Shown here piece after piece: positions 1-9,583 of a stretch of 33,616 bases of DNA. Under the pieces are notes generated by a model. It was not told where the DNA came from. It saw nothing but the letters and a program-made list of their open reading frames with translations, and made no database searches. Made by a program: the position numbers and the translations under genes. The DNA lies in assembly GCA_015501595.1 (NCBI GenBank), contig JADNRX010000554.1:1-33616 (forward strand). Reading direction: 5' to 3'. Source of the stretch: Hymenopellis radicata (taxonomy: Eukaryota > Basidiomycota > Agaricomycetes > Agaricales > Physalacriaceae). How positions within the stretch are numbered: position 1 is the stretch's first letter; each line of letters starts with the position of its first letter.

Positions 1-1
1 G

Positions 2-1177
2 AGCCAGAAAAGAAATACGCACTTGGAAATTGTTCAGAGTGTTAGCCACGAAACAACACCCGCGTCCTTCATTTCCTCCGAGTTCTTCAGATCTGTATTC
101 CCGACAGCAATGCTGGAATTCATTGCCGAGAAATTGGGCCCAAAGAAAGCCGAACATCGATGGACGACCGTTTTGAGTGAAAGGACGACTATCCTCAACG
201 CAGTCCAAGACGAAGGCTCAGTGTGTCAGGTGGTTGAAGATCTGGATCTGACCTTGCGTCAGTCACACAGATTCGAAACAAGCTGGAAGGAAACGCACCA
301 AGATTCTTATGTGATTATCCAAACTTGGGCCATCGCCTTCATTTCCTCGTTGATCTCTTTCCGGAATCGAGGTCACTCCCCATGCATCACCAGCACCATC
401 GAGTCGACTACCGTGTCCGAAAGCCTATGTGTCCGGATGCCCTTACGCGACGAAGACATCGGGGGGCAATACCAAAGACCGCATCTCTTCATCGGGAACA
501 GCACTACTATCGTCTCCGCTGGCAAAACCTTCAGAAACCGGGGCTCTTGTGCGGAGCATCCTCCAGAAGTAGCGAAGCTGGAGACAGCGCGAGCTCGCCG
601 GCAAAAAGGCTTATCGACGGGATCCCTGACGGTCGGATTCGGATCCCCGAAGATTGGTGCGCGTGCTGTCGCGAGCGGTTCGCCTCCAGGCGAAGAGGGA
701 TCAATCCGCGGCCAGGACAAAGTGGCGGACGCGTGCCCTGTCGGGAGAATGCTCGCCACGAATGCGGTCCTGATCAGCTTTCTCTGCCGTGCCTCTGGAG
801 ATCTGGATCTGGGATATGGCCAGTGTGAGATGACACGACCAAGAATTACGCATCGTGTCGGGGCCCAGGACTCCAAGGCCCAGAAATCATGCTCCAGGTC
901 CTCTTCACCCTCGTTCCCGAGACGAGTGCGATGCATATTCGATGGCGGCACGGACAATGAGCATTTCCAGATCCAAGAGAACGAATCGTTCCGTAGAGTC
1001 GTCGGATTGGTGCCGTCGCACAGACGAGCACCAGCATGCGCCCCGGAGCATATCCGAGGGCGTGGCAGCGGGCGTGAAGCAAAGCCGAACGGAAAGAGAA
1101 CAAAGGACGGAGAGAACCGCGCACACGGTCATGACAGTGAAGACGAGGAGAGCTGTCTCAGCCACGTAGGAGCCTAA
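2..1177 (+). CDS. Hypothetical open frame, 5' end outside window
   Basis: A stop-free frame runs from the left edge to a TAA at 1175-1177, about 391 codons. I do not recognise it. The first in-frame ATG is at 110, so either translation starts upstream of the window or this is the tail of a longer gene. The first ~100 residues look most protein-like, with a hydrophobic patch near the codons at 330-355. The remainder is Arg/Ser/Gly-rich, and the two other plus frames are also open for long stretches, which is common in GC-rich DNA and weakens the case. An unseen intron or a frame change near 600-850 is possible, because the frame that opens at 855 also reads like a Ser/Arg-rich tail. Treat as a partial hypothetical. 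Confidence 0.3.
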   Translation, partial: SQKRNTHLEIVQSVSHETTPASFISSEFFRSVFPTAMLEFIAEKLGPKKAEHRWTTVLSERTTILNAVQDEGSVCQVVEDLDLTLRQSHRFETSWKETHQDSYVIIQTWAIAFISSLISFRNRGHSPCITSTIESTTVSESLCVRMPLRDEDIGGQYQRPHLFIGNSTTIVSAGKTFRNRGSCAEHPPEVAKLETARARRQKGLSTGSLTVGFGSPKIGARAVASGSPPGEEGSIRGQDKVADACPVGRMLATNAVLISFLCRASGDLDLGYGQCEMTRPRITHRVGAQDSKAQKSCSRSSSPSFPRRVRCIFDGGTDNEHFQIQENESFRRVVGLVPSHRRAPACAPEHIRGRGSGREAKPNGKRTKDGENRAHGHDSEDEESCLSHVGA

Positions 1178-1254
1178 ACTAATCGAAATGACGCATCATG
1201 CACCGCCACCGGCAAGTGCCGATCTCGGACGAAAGTCGCCGACTTCTCGGATTT

Positions 1255-1304
1255 TACGGAATCATCACCGAGTCTGTACCTCAGACTTCGGTAATACTTC
1301 CGTA
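1255..1304. repeat. Nested imperfect hairpin
   Basis: Outer arms TACGGAA (1255-1261) and TTCCGTA (1298-1304) pair perfectly. Inside them CCGAGTCTG (1268-1276) pairs with CAGACTTCGG (1282-1291) with one bulged base. The 50-nt unit could fold as a two-step hairpin. It could be a decayed miniature inverted-repeat element or an RNA/terminator structure; the sequence alone does not decide. Confidence 0.6.
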
Positions 1305-1411
1305 GGGGGCTCTGTAAGATGGAATTCACGATTTCTACCTCATTTCATGTGCCCAAGGTCTGATTCTCATTTTAGGATACTTATTTAGTCTTTTGTAGCA
1401 TATTTCGTAGT

Positions 1412-1443
1412 TCGGTCACGTGATCTTACCATCACGTGACCGA
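1412..1443. promoter_or_regulatory. Inverted pair of CACGTG (E-box) sites
   Basis: TCGGTCACGTGAT at 1412-1424 and its exact reverse complement at 1431-1443 are separated by 6 bases. Each arm contains TCACGTGA, itself a palindrome of the kind bound by fungal bHLH (Cbf1-like) or bZIP factors. The promoter it would serve is not identified. Confidence 0.6.
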
Positions 1444-1742
1444 TCCTGTACATGTGCGCGCCTCATTGCAATACACTCACTCTTTTACTCCCATCATTCC
1501 CCCACTTGCCTTGTGCATTGGCGGGAAATAGGAGATCCTATCCACCTTGAGTGGACCCTACCGTCTTGTACGGATCGCAGTAACAACAGCTACAGGTTCC
1601 GGCCCTATACCGGTATTTCTCGCATTTCTCTCTATTTCTCAGTTTCTTACAGCATTTCCGCGAACGCGGACACCTTTGCACTCCCTGTGGAATACGCCTG
1701 TCGGACGGTACCCAGCAGTGAGGCGGCATCTCGATTCACGCC

Positions 1743-2393
1743 TTACAAGACCTCCAGAGTCTGCGGAGGAAGTTTGGAAGGGTTTGTGTCTAGGAGATAG
1801 CCGAGCGCACTGAAGCACTGCAGGACGACTTCCTCGCGCGAGCTGGGAGACGACGAGGTGTCGTGGAACAGCAATACCGGGAGGATGCAGCCAAGGAAGA
1901 AGCGATTCCCTTGACTTCGCAGCTCCTTGGGTGCCCGAAGGGACAGAATTTCTCTGTACACCATCGGGTGACGTTCGGCATCGGCAAAGCCAGCAAGAAG
2001 AGTCGCCAAAAGTTGAGCGAGGTCATCGCAGAACTCTGATTCGCGATTGGGAAGAATGATGTGTACCACGAAGTAGGTTATCCAGTTGGTCAGATAGGGC
2101 ATTATCCTGATAACCAATGTGTTGGCCTCTCCCGAATAGAGGGAACCGCCTGCTGGTGAACCCGCACTTCGGAGGAAGCCGAATAGCATGCTCCTGGTGA
2201 GAGCTTGGAATACGGATACTGTGGCGTTGAGAGGATCATCAGGGTCGTCAGTCGGATCTGGTGGGGTAGAGGGGATCTCTGTTCGACTCATTCTAGTCAG
2301 AATGCCGGAGAACTTTTGGAACGCCCCGCGATTTCGAGGCGCATCCATTGCCAATGTCATCAGAGCAGATGAGTCAAGGCCGATAGACGGCAT
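1743..2393 (-). CDS. Hypothetical alpha-helical protein (216 aa), possibly a 3' exon
   Basis: The frame begins with ATG at 2391-2393 and ends at 1743, 216 codons. It reads as a helical protein with short Ser/Pro linkers and a Pro/Asp-rich loop around residues 40-55, without a motif I can name. Helix-rich proteins of this style occur in large Agaricomycete families, but I would not assign one. CTTAG immediately precedes the ATG on the minus strand and could be a 3' splice site, so this may be the last exon of a longer gene whose upstream exons I could not fix. The C-terminus is unremarkable. Confidence 0.5.
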   Translation of the reverse strand: MPSIGLDSSALMTLAMDAPRNRGAFQKFSGILTRMSRTEIPSTPPDPTDDPDDPLNATVSVFQALTRSMLFGFLRSAGSPAGGSLYSGEANTLVIRIMPYLTNWITYFVVHIILPNRESEFCDDLAQLLATLLAGFADAERHPMVYREILSLRAPKELRSQGNRFFLGCILPVLLFHDTSSSPSSREEVVLQCFSALGYLLDTNPSKLPPQTLEVL

Positions 2394-2946
2394 ATCTAAG
2401 TATATTTCAAGTTTTGCTACGAATTAGAATGTAAATCTGCTGACCGTTCGACGAAAAGAATCGAGTTGATGGTTGCAGATTAAGATCGTGTCGTTTACAT
2501 AAGCAAGTTCTTGAAGTCGTTTGGTCTCTGATGTCTACACTCAAAATTTCTTCTAGCGTACATTGTGCGGCATGATAGACTCTGCCCATACTGTAGTTAT
2601 TCAAATCCATCTTTCCATTTCTAATCCACTGCTCTGTGATACAGGCGGTCAATGCTGTACAAATCACTTACGATATGTCGCGCGCCGTAAAACCACCGAC
2701 GCGAAGATAGAGCGATACGTAGGCAGTGGCTGACAAGCTGTGGTACTGACTGGAGCAGAGCGCGCTATCGGTCAAGGGAGAGGTCAATGTGAAGAGTAAC
2801 ATCATTCGCGAGGGGGCTTTGAACGGAATCACATATAAAGCTGGTGATCCGGAGCCTTTCCAACGTCGACGCTTCTAAACCGATAACATTACCAAGGCCG
2901 CTGCCATAACGCGCCTCAACCAAGCATCCTCGAGGTCATTCCCAGG
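2394..2946. other. Unassigned stretch upstream of the 216-aa ORF
   Basis: Short minus-strand frames (for example 2407-2667) might hold upstream exons of the 216-aa gene, but no donor/acceptor chain kept phase. Nothing else is supported. Confidence 0.4.
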
Positions 2947-3105
2947 CTAGCCTTCCGAGTAGCTTTGTTTCATTGTCCGCCATTGTTTGTATATCGGAAT
3001 TATAACAGAGAGAAGGACGGAAGAGCAATGAGAGTTTCCTAAACTCGTCCAGAGCTTAAAGGCTGGGGAAAAGACGCCCCCCAGATGGATCTTGACGCCG
3101 TCCAT
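2947..3105 (-). CDS. Short ORF behind a duplicated promoter (52 aa)
   Basis: ATG at 3103-3105 opens a 52-codon frame ending at 2947. I do not recognise it. Its interest is positional: the ~150 bp upstream plus the ATG are repeated in inverted orientation at 26987-27147, where a different short ORF follows. It may be a first exon or a truncated relic. Confidence 0.25.
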   Translation of the reverse strand: MDGVKIHLGGVFSPAFKLWTSLGNSHCSSVLLSVIIPIYKQWRTMKQSYSEG

Positions 3106-3256
3106 GGCGAGGTTGAACGTTGGTGATAAGGACACGATGACGCAGTGAAGGCCTGAGGAGACTGCCGACCAGGCGTGTCAAAAGATATGAAAGAAATAAA
3201 CGAGCGCGCGAAAAAGATGTTGTATTCGCAGTCGAGGAAATCCTACATTCGACTAT
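3103..3256 (-). repeat. Inverted repeat, left copy (promoter plus ATG block)
   Basis: Read on the minus strand, 3256 down to 3103 matches 26987-27147 on the plus strand. Shared blocks include TAGTCGAATGTAGGATTT, TTTCGCGCGCTCGT, TTTCTTTCATATC, CGTCATCGTGTC and ACGTTCAACCTCGCCATGGAC, the last truncated here to the start-codon region. Similarity stops just after the ATG, so the block looks like a duplicated 5' flank. Confidence 0.7.
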
Positions 3257-4969
3257 CTTGGGGAACAAACGAGACCGTCCAGGCTAAGACGCCAGAGGAC
3301 GAACGGATATCCCATCTAGCCGTACGGGTTCCATGCGTGACACGTGTACTTTGCACCCAGATAGTACATGCTATACTGGCGCGCAGTGTAAAACACAGAC
3401 TCGTCAGGTAAAGAAGAGCTCACATTTTGCCTTCTACCGAGTCTTGCTGAGGATTAAATATGCGGGCGCGTCACAGCTAGAATCCTCCAAAGTGCCCATC
3501 GCTGAAATCCAAACAGCAGACACGTTCAAGCGTGGTGATGACGGTCGAGATGAACATGAGCTGATCGGCATTAGTCCGGTTTGATCTTATCTTTCATTTC
3601 CTTCCCTGCACTACTAGTACTCGCGCAGAAGAAGTTTCACGCCTATGTCTTCCTAGAATATCAGGAAGTAAACATCACACGTGCCCAGGAATTCGTTACC
3701 ACAGGGTTCGGAGACACGTTCATAATGCAACTGTGTTCCATGTGTTCTTTCTCGTAGGCCTGGCCCGGAATCACGGTCATGCGGGTGGTATGCGTCAGAC
3801 ATGTCTGTGCTCGTACGTTTCATCCAAATATATCGCTATACTGATTCGTGGCGTCGAAGGTTTGATCGATTGAGAACACGCCCAGCCAGGATGGACAACA
3901 TGGTCCTCCGATACGTACATCTAAACTGAGAGAACCAAGTGTTTCGACGGCCGAAATCCGGAGAACAAGCCATTCGTTGAAAGGTTCGGGTCCTGCTGCG
4001 ACTCGGATGCGGGAGCGATAATGTTGTCGGAGTATAAGTGAATGACCGTGACTGGCGGAAGGTACGGCCCCGGTAGAACGTGGCGGTGGCGCAGGGAACG
4101 TGCCGTGATATGATCAAAGTGATTTGCGTGAACATATGCTGCAAGTATTCAAAAGCTTTCACTGTGAAGGGTCGGCATCAGCGCCGAGAGTAACGAGGTT
4201 TCAAAGGCCCGGATTTGAGAGTCAGTTCATGTCATTACGGTTTGGTCAGCTCGCAGAGAGGATAGTAGCTCGTCGCGTGCCGGTGCGAGAAGGCGAAAGT
4301 AGTCTTCGAGAAGAGGTCGGAGGGACCTATTAGATATTTGCGCATTCTGTATCTGATCCGCTATGGGAATAAATGCCGCGTCAAGTCTGCGCCACGGTCT
4401 TCGGTACCTTGAAATGGGGAATGGCAACCGCCTACGTCTTATCGCCGCGAGTGGAAGAAAAGACAAGTGGGGGGGAAAATTGGTCGTTAATTTCATGTAG
4501 AAGAGTAGAATTTCTGGGACATTTGAGTTGGATAGTAGAAGGACGGGGGTAGAATCCAAGCGAGGATCCAGAGTTGCCTGACGCGCCCGATAAGGCAAGG
4601 GTTACGTAATGTAGTGGCTGATTGCGGCTGCCTTTTCGTCGCTGTTAGCAACGTCGACCAAGTCGCATCCCAAATACCCCTCCTTGTCGTTGTCGCTGTC
4701 GCCGACGTCGTGCACGACCTCGTCGTCGTCGTACTAGCCGTCGAGCTCGTGCATTACTAACTATCAAAAGCGGTATGTCATCGGGCAATACATCAATTAG
4801 CTCCCACTGACACGCGAAACGTTTTGTTCCCGCCTCTTTCCTGTTATCGTCGTCTCCTCCTACCACTCCAAAGGTGCTCTCCGCCGCCGCCTCCAAGGAT
4901 CATAGTCGTGGGGCCAAGTCGATGGCCGTTCTCGCACCTGCAGATTGGCACCCTCCGAGAGACTCGACC
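3257..4969. other. Long spacer upstream of the Bni4-like gene
   Basis: No gene is supported; the ORFs are short, overlapping and without conserved features. From about 4640 the plus strand becomes pyrimidine-rich (repeated CGTCGTCGT runs near 4715-4740, then CCTCC/CTTTCC tracts), typical of a basidiomycete promoter and 5' UTR, consistent with transcription of the gene starting at 4970. Confidence 0.5.
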
Positions 4970-7863
4970 ATGGACGTACCATCCGGCAATCCCAAACAGC
5001 GCTCGTCACCTGCCAACGACTCTTCACCGTCTCATACGCCTTCTGGCCATAACGGACAGGCAGCCGGCTTTCAGCAGGCTCAGCAGACGTCCCAGCCTTA
5101 TCCATACCCGGTCAACCAGCAACCGCAGGGGGCCTGGCAGCCGTCGATAGCGGCGCAGCCATTTTACCCGAATTTCTACCAAAACCATCCGCCCCAGCAG
5201 CCATACCCACATATGCCGCAGGGCGCCCCCTACTTTGACCCCGCCAACGCCCAGCTCGCACAGTGGGCGTATCATCAGATGATGATGAATGCGCAACAAT
5301 TCCCTCACATGTCGCCTCAGCAATCCCATCATTCCTCGTCCCAGCGTAACGGAGCGCCGCCGACGTCTTCGGCCGACTACTTTGCGCAGAACCAGATCCC
5401 GAACGTGTTTAATCCCTTTCCGAGCGGAACGCCACCACCTCCAGCGCATCGCAACGTTTCAGGCGACCACCAGCAGCAACCATCGCCCAATGGTCAGTAC
5501 CCGGGATTCCATCCGTACCGGCGGCCAACGCGCCAAGGTTCTCAGACCACAGAACAGACCGACTGGCGACCAGGTGCTGTACCAAATCCACCGTATGCTC
5601 GCCCCGACGCATCTGGTTCAACTTCCTCTGTTAATTCGTCGCACAGCTCCCGCCAGCGCACGAACAGCAATCAAAGTGGAAAAAGCGGTCATAATGTGCC
5701 GTCGGCCAATGGCAGTGTTCGTTCTAGGACTGCTGCCCCAGCGACCCCTGCACCAACCTCCTCACGGTCCTCCCCCTCGACTCCAGCGTCCACACCAGCG
5801 CCGTCCAGTCAATCCCGTATCCCACCCCACAACCGCTCATCATCCTCGTCCTCGTCCAACTCGTCTGCGACGTCTAATCGTCCAGCCGGCTCCTCGGCCT
5901 CCACTTCCTCACCAGTCGCAGCCCAGTCATCTGCTTCGACTACGAATCCACGACCGGCGCGTCCATCACCGCTATCTCAGGGCAATTTCACCGCAGCCGA
6001 GAAACGCATGTCGCGTGATGATAGTGATTTAGCTGCCATGCTTGACACCCCGAGTGCAAGTATGATTCGTAGTGGCGGTCTCAAAGGCAGATTACGACGC
6101 GCTCTGTCTTTCAACGCCGCACAGGCTCTCAAGGAAGAGGAAGACGACGACGACGACGTCTCCATAAAAGCGTCCCAGTCCAAGAAACCGAAAACACCCA
6201 TACTTATCGATTCCGCCGTGCAAAAACCAGGAGGTGGTATTCGCAGTCCTGATTCTGGCGGAGACGACGCCTCCACCAGGGCACCTTCGACTGTCCAGAC
6301 CAAGAAACGGGGTCGTGCTGCCTCCCTCTTCAGCTCTCGCCTCAACGCCAGTACCGATAACATCTCCCTTTCTTCCACGGTCAGCAGTGCAAGCGTCATG
6401 ATTCGGAAGCTTGGCTCAATGGGTAAACTCGCGCGCCGAAATTCTCTCGCGGGCATCACGTCACTATTCAAGGAAAAGGATAAGGATAAGGACGGCGATA
6501 AGAAAGGGAAGAAAAAGGACAAGAAAGGCAGCGCGAAGGGTTCGGCGAGCGAGGCGAGTGTTTCTCATGTGACGGCGGAGCTGGACAGGACGAGTAGCAG
6601 CGACTGGAGTGTCGGCGGGGAGATGAACGGACTCAGTCCTGCTGCCAAGTTGGCGAGGCAGCATACGCTCAAGACGAACGCGGAGGCAGCGGCGCAAGCC
6701 AAAGCCCAGCAGGAAGCGCAGGCTGCTGCGACCGTCAACGCGAATGCTGCCAAGGTAAACGGCGCCAGCGGCGTGCCGTCTTGGGAGAAAAATACGTCGA
6801 CTAGACATGGTTCGCCTTCGCCAGTCAAGGGTGGAGGAGGGATGAGGGTGAACGAGGACGGGACCCGCGTTATTGTAGAGGACGACGATGATGAGAGTGA
6901 CGACGGACATTATGGGCGTCAGGCTGGACCTAGCGATCACACGGATGGGTGGGATGATGACGAGGACTGGGGAGAGGGCGATGAGGAGGAGGATGTAACG
7001 ATACGGCAGGGCCTAGACCGGATAAGTATGGAGGACGATTACCAGCAGGAGGATCATGAGGCGTGGGCTACGGACGTACGGCGCAGCGTCGAGCGCGCTC
7101 GAACTCCAGCAAAGGGCATTCTCAAACGTGCGTCTATTTTTACTTGTGATGCTTTTTAATTAACATATCCAAAGATTCAGGTTCGTACGACCAACAGTCG
7201 TACATACAAGAGCATGCACCCTCGACAGTAGGCAACCGACTGCGGTCCAACTCGTACAACGCCCATCCCGGACAGACAGAACTGGGACCTCTTGCGCGGA
7301 TACCCTCGCCTGATCCAGATCACATCGATGGATTGGTGAGGCACCCGTCCCATTCATCACAACACGGGCAGAACCCCGCGGCTCCTTCATTACCGCCACT
7401 GTCATTCGATACGTCGGGGCCACGGCTTAGCCTTGACGCTCCGCGGGACGTGCCAGAGAGCCCGGCGAGCGTACACGCGCCCGTGCCCGAGAAGGCGTCT
7501 TCCATCTTCAACCACCCCAATCTCAACTCCTCGGCGCCTGCGCTCTCCACAATCATGTCGTCCGCGCCGACGTTGACCCATCGATCCGCGACTGCCCCGA
7601 CAAGTAAGCGCCTCGCGTTCGCTAGCAACCTCTCAGTATACGATACGTTCAGCGCGAACGTCTACGATCGGAGAAGCGAGCCTGCGACGTGGTCCCGGTT
7701 GACGCCGCAGTTGGCACAGCGGATCAAAGAGGAGCTCAACTCGTACAAAATGGAAGAGATGGAGGTACACGCCGCTAGTCGGATCCAGTATGTGTTTCTT
7801 TCGGCGTCGTTTCCTGGCAACTGACACCCTCCTTTTCCTATCAGCACGCAATTCTTTGTTTGA
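4970..7863 (+). CDS. Large disordered protein, probable Bni4-like septum/PP1 adaptor (927 aa)
   Basis: Three exons: 4970-7127, 7181-7787 and 7845-7863. The introns (53 and 57 nt) are GT-AG and phases agree. The start is ATG 4970 because its context ACCATGG is strong; in-frame ATG 4922 is an alternative in poor context. Residues 1-400 are Pro/Gln/Ser-rich. Then follow Ser-rich and Lys-rich stretches, a run of Asp/Glu near residues 645-700, and a compact C-terminal region from about residue 860. It begins KRLAF, which resembles a PP1-docking RVxF site, and continues YDRRSE, LTPQLAQRIKEELN, MEEMEVH and the terminus HTQFFV. From family knowledge this tail resembles fungal Bni4/Afr1-type proteins, which anchor chitin synthase machinery and PP1 at the bud neck or septum; no alignment was run. 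The last exon encodes only the final six residues. The gene is intact and looks like a conserved single-copy gene. Confidence 0.8.
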
Positions 7864-8609
7864 GTCACGACATATGAACTAGTTCTTACAAGCCCGGAAT
7901 CGCACACTCACACCGCACACACATATCTCATAACCATAACCGTGTCAATTGATATACCCTCCTCACGATGTAATAATTTTATCGGGGCATGCATGCTCCT
8001 TTTCCCCTTCTAATATCGCCTGATCTCCACACTCGCTAGCTATATCAACTTGTTTTGGACGGACTCCTTAATGCAGCCCACAATCTCTCACACGTACCAT
8101 CGTTCCCCCACCCAGCCATTCTTTTTCCATCCTTTCTTTCGGTACCTAAATTTAAAACGCTCTTTCTACGACGGACAGTATTCAGATTAGTGTACGTTAT
8201 TTGTGATAGAGTTTGGGAATTTGGGAAGACGTTTATCTAGGTACGGGATGGTGTGAATTTGGAAGGAGGTGTGTCTCTGTCAGGAGGCAAGTAGGTGTTC
8301 CTGCTTCGGGGACGGAGCCGCGCTGCGGATGGTGGCGTTGCGATTCTTCAGCTCGTGGCTTGGAGTATGGTATAAATAAGCGGTGACAGCTGTAGCGACA
8401 AGTCGCAAGTATTTTTGGGGATCCGGCCGGGTATCTCCGAGGCGCGAACATCTCTTGATGCTTGATAGATCCGGGCACTCCTAGTGGTAGAAGCCTGGGA
8501 GCGACGTTTCATTTACGAGTTATCTGGAGTACAGAGATGATCCATCCGGAGGCGTAGAAATAGCTAGACACTGTCTTGAAGGAGGTTGCTCGGCGCAACA
8601 TGAAGGAAG
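7864..8609. other. 3' flank and spacer
   Basis: Downstream of the stop at 7861-7863 the sequence is pyrimidine-rich (around 8090-8150) and AT-richer, fitting a 3' UTR. No gene is supported; the minus ORF at 8233-8478 has no recognisable character. Confidence 0.5.
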
Positions 8610-8847
8610 ACGCGTGACGTCAGTTCACGTGCAAGTGGCAGTGCTCGGGCGCAATACTATTTGCCGCGTTTACTTGCGACTATCATGTCGAATGGACTAA
8701 GGACGCATTTTGGTCATCCGCGAAGAGCTTTTTGGGATCCTTCCTCGGCATTACGATCTTTCATGGAAGCCAGCAAATGGGAGAGTAGTATGAGAGCGTA
8801 TGCACCTTGCCCGTAAGGAACCTGCTCGACCATGAAATTTCTCTCAA
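8610..8847. repeat. Dispersed repeat A, copy 1, with CRE and E-box
   Basis: This block recurs at 13305-13576 in the same orientation. Shared strings include ACGCGTGACGTCAGTTCACG, GTGGCAGTGCTCGGGCGCAA, GGACGCATTTTGGTCATCC and CTTCCTCGGCATTACGATCT. TGACGTCA at 8615-8622 is a consensus ATF/CREB-type bZIP site and CACGTG at 8626-8631 an E-box. Both copies can also encode LLASMKDRNAEEG on the minus strand, so the repeat may be promoter plus exon debris of a lost gene. Confidence 0.75.
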
Positions 8848-9583
8848 AGGTACCTAGCGCGCTACACTGTCTAGTATTTCTGATGGCCATGCGGCAGGTG
8901 AACCAGAAAGAGGCAGACATTACCAGCTTTTCGCGGACCCATGTCGCTGTGCAGGAAACTCTGAACTACCAGGAATTTGCGAATTCTTCATCCTTTCGCA
9001 CTTTGTCGCCATCTCGGGGACGTGTATAGAGCCATCGAAGGTCTGTCGAATCGGGGAGACGGTTCCTAGTCTTCGGGATGGGAGGGACAAGCACCCATCC
9101 TTCCATCGAAGGTAATAATGACGGGAGATCGCGCAGCCAGGTGAGCTCCTCCGGGTTCAATCATAGCGCGAAGGCCGACGTCTTCCTCGGAATGACAGCA
9201 ACATGTCGTCGCTTGAGGCTATCTCGCGTAGCATTTCCGAATCCTCCACCAACGGACGCAAGAAGCAAACGTTCCAGGGGGTGGAACCTCGATTCTGGTA
9301 AAGGTTAATCGTCCTTCATAAACTGCCCGAGATAATATTGAATCCCGTGTGAGTACGATGACCGCCCCCGGGGCGTAAACAAAATACTTAAGCCCCTCCG
9401 TTTGCGGAAAGCAGTTCATGACTTTGCCGACAGTGTCAAAGGCTGGTGTAGAGCAACTGTGGCAGCAGAACAAGAATAAGATCTTTTGGCGCCCGAGCAC
9501 GGTGACGTTGCTAGAGTCTTACAGGAACTGGTAGGCGAACGATACACATTACTTAACTTTGCTCATTTCATTACAAGTAGACG
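8848..9583. other. Decayed or non-coding stretch
   Basis: Two minus-strand frames (8966-9160 and 9219-9500) have somewhat protein-like composition but no motif, no agreeing splice sites and interrupting stops. They could be remains of one gene continuing from repeat A. No functional gene is claimed. Confidence 0.35.

Larger units (their letters stand above)
1178..1742. other. Gene-free spacer rich in palindromes
   Basis: No convincing gene. ORFs here lack conserved character and overlap the 3' end of the minus gene that ends at 1743. The stretch carries a nested hairpin at 1255-1304 and an inverted pair of CACGTG elements at 1412-1443, listed separately. Confidence 0.6.

Noticed and set aside
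373..957. 194-codon minus-strand ORF antisense to the left-edge frame
   Set aside because: Arg/Ser/Pro-rich composition typical of a GC-rich shadow, no motif, overlaps a longer open frame on the other strand.
2881..2925. Similarity of CAGCGGCCTTGGT near 2893 to the right end near 33400
   Set aside because: A 13-base match is expected by chance several times in a window this size and the flanks do not align well.
5024..6940. Several minus and alternate plus ORFs inside the Bni4-like gene (5024-5449, 5289-6032, 5977-6522, 6464-6940)
   Set aside because: Shadows of a low-complexity coding exon; the plus frame is supported by splice phase and the conserved C-terminus.
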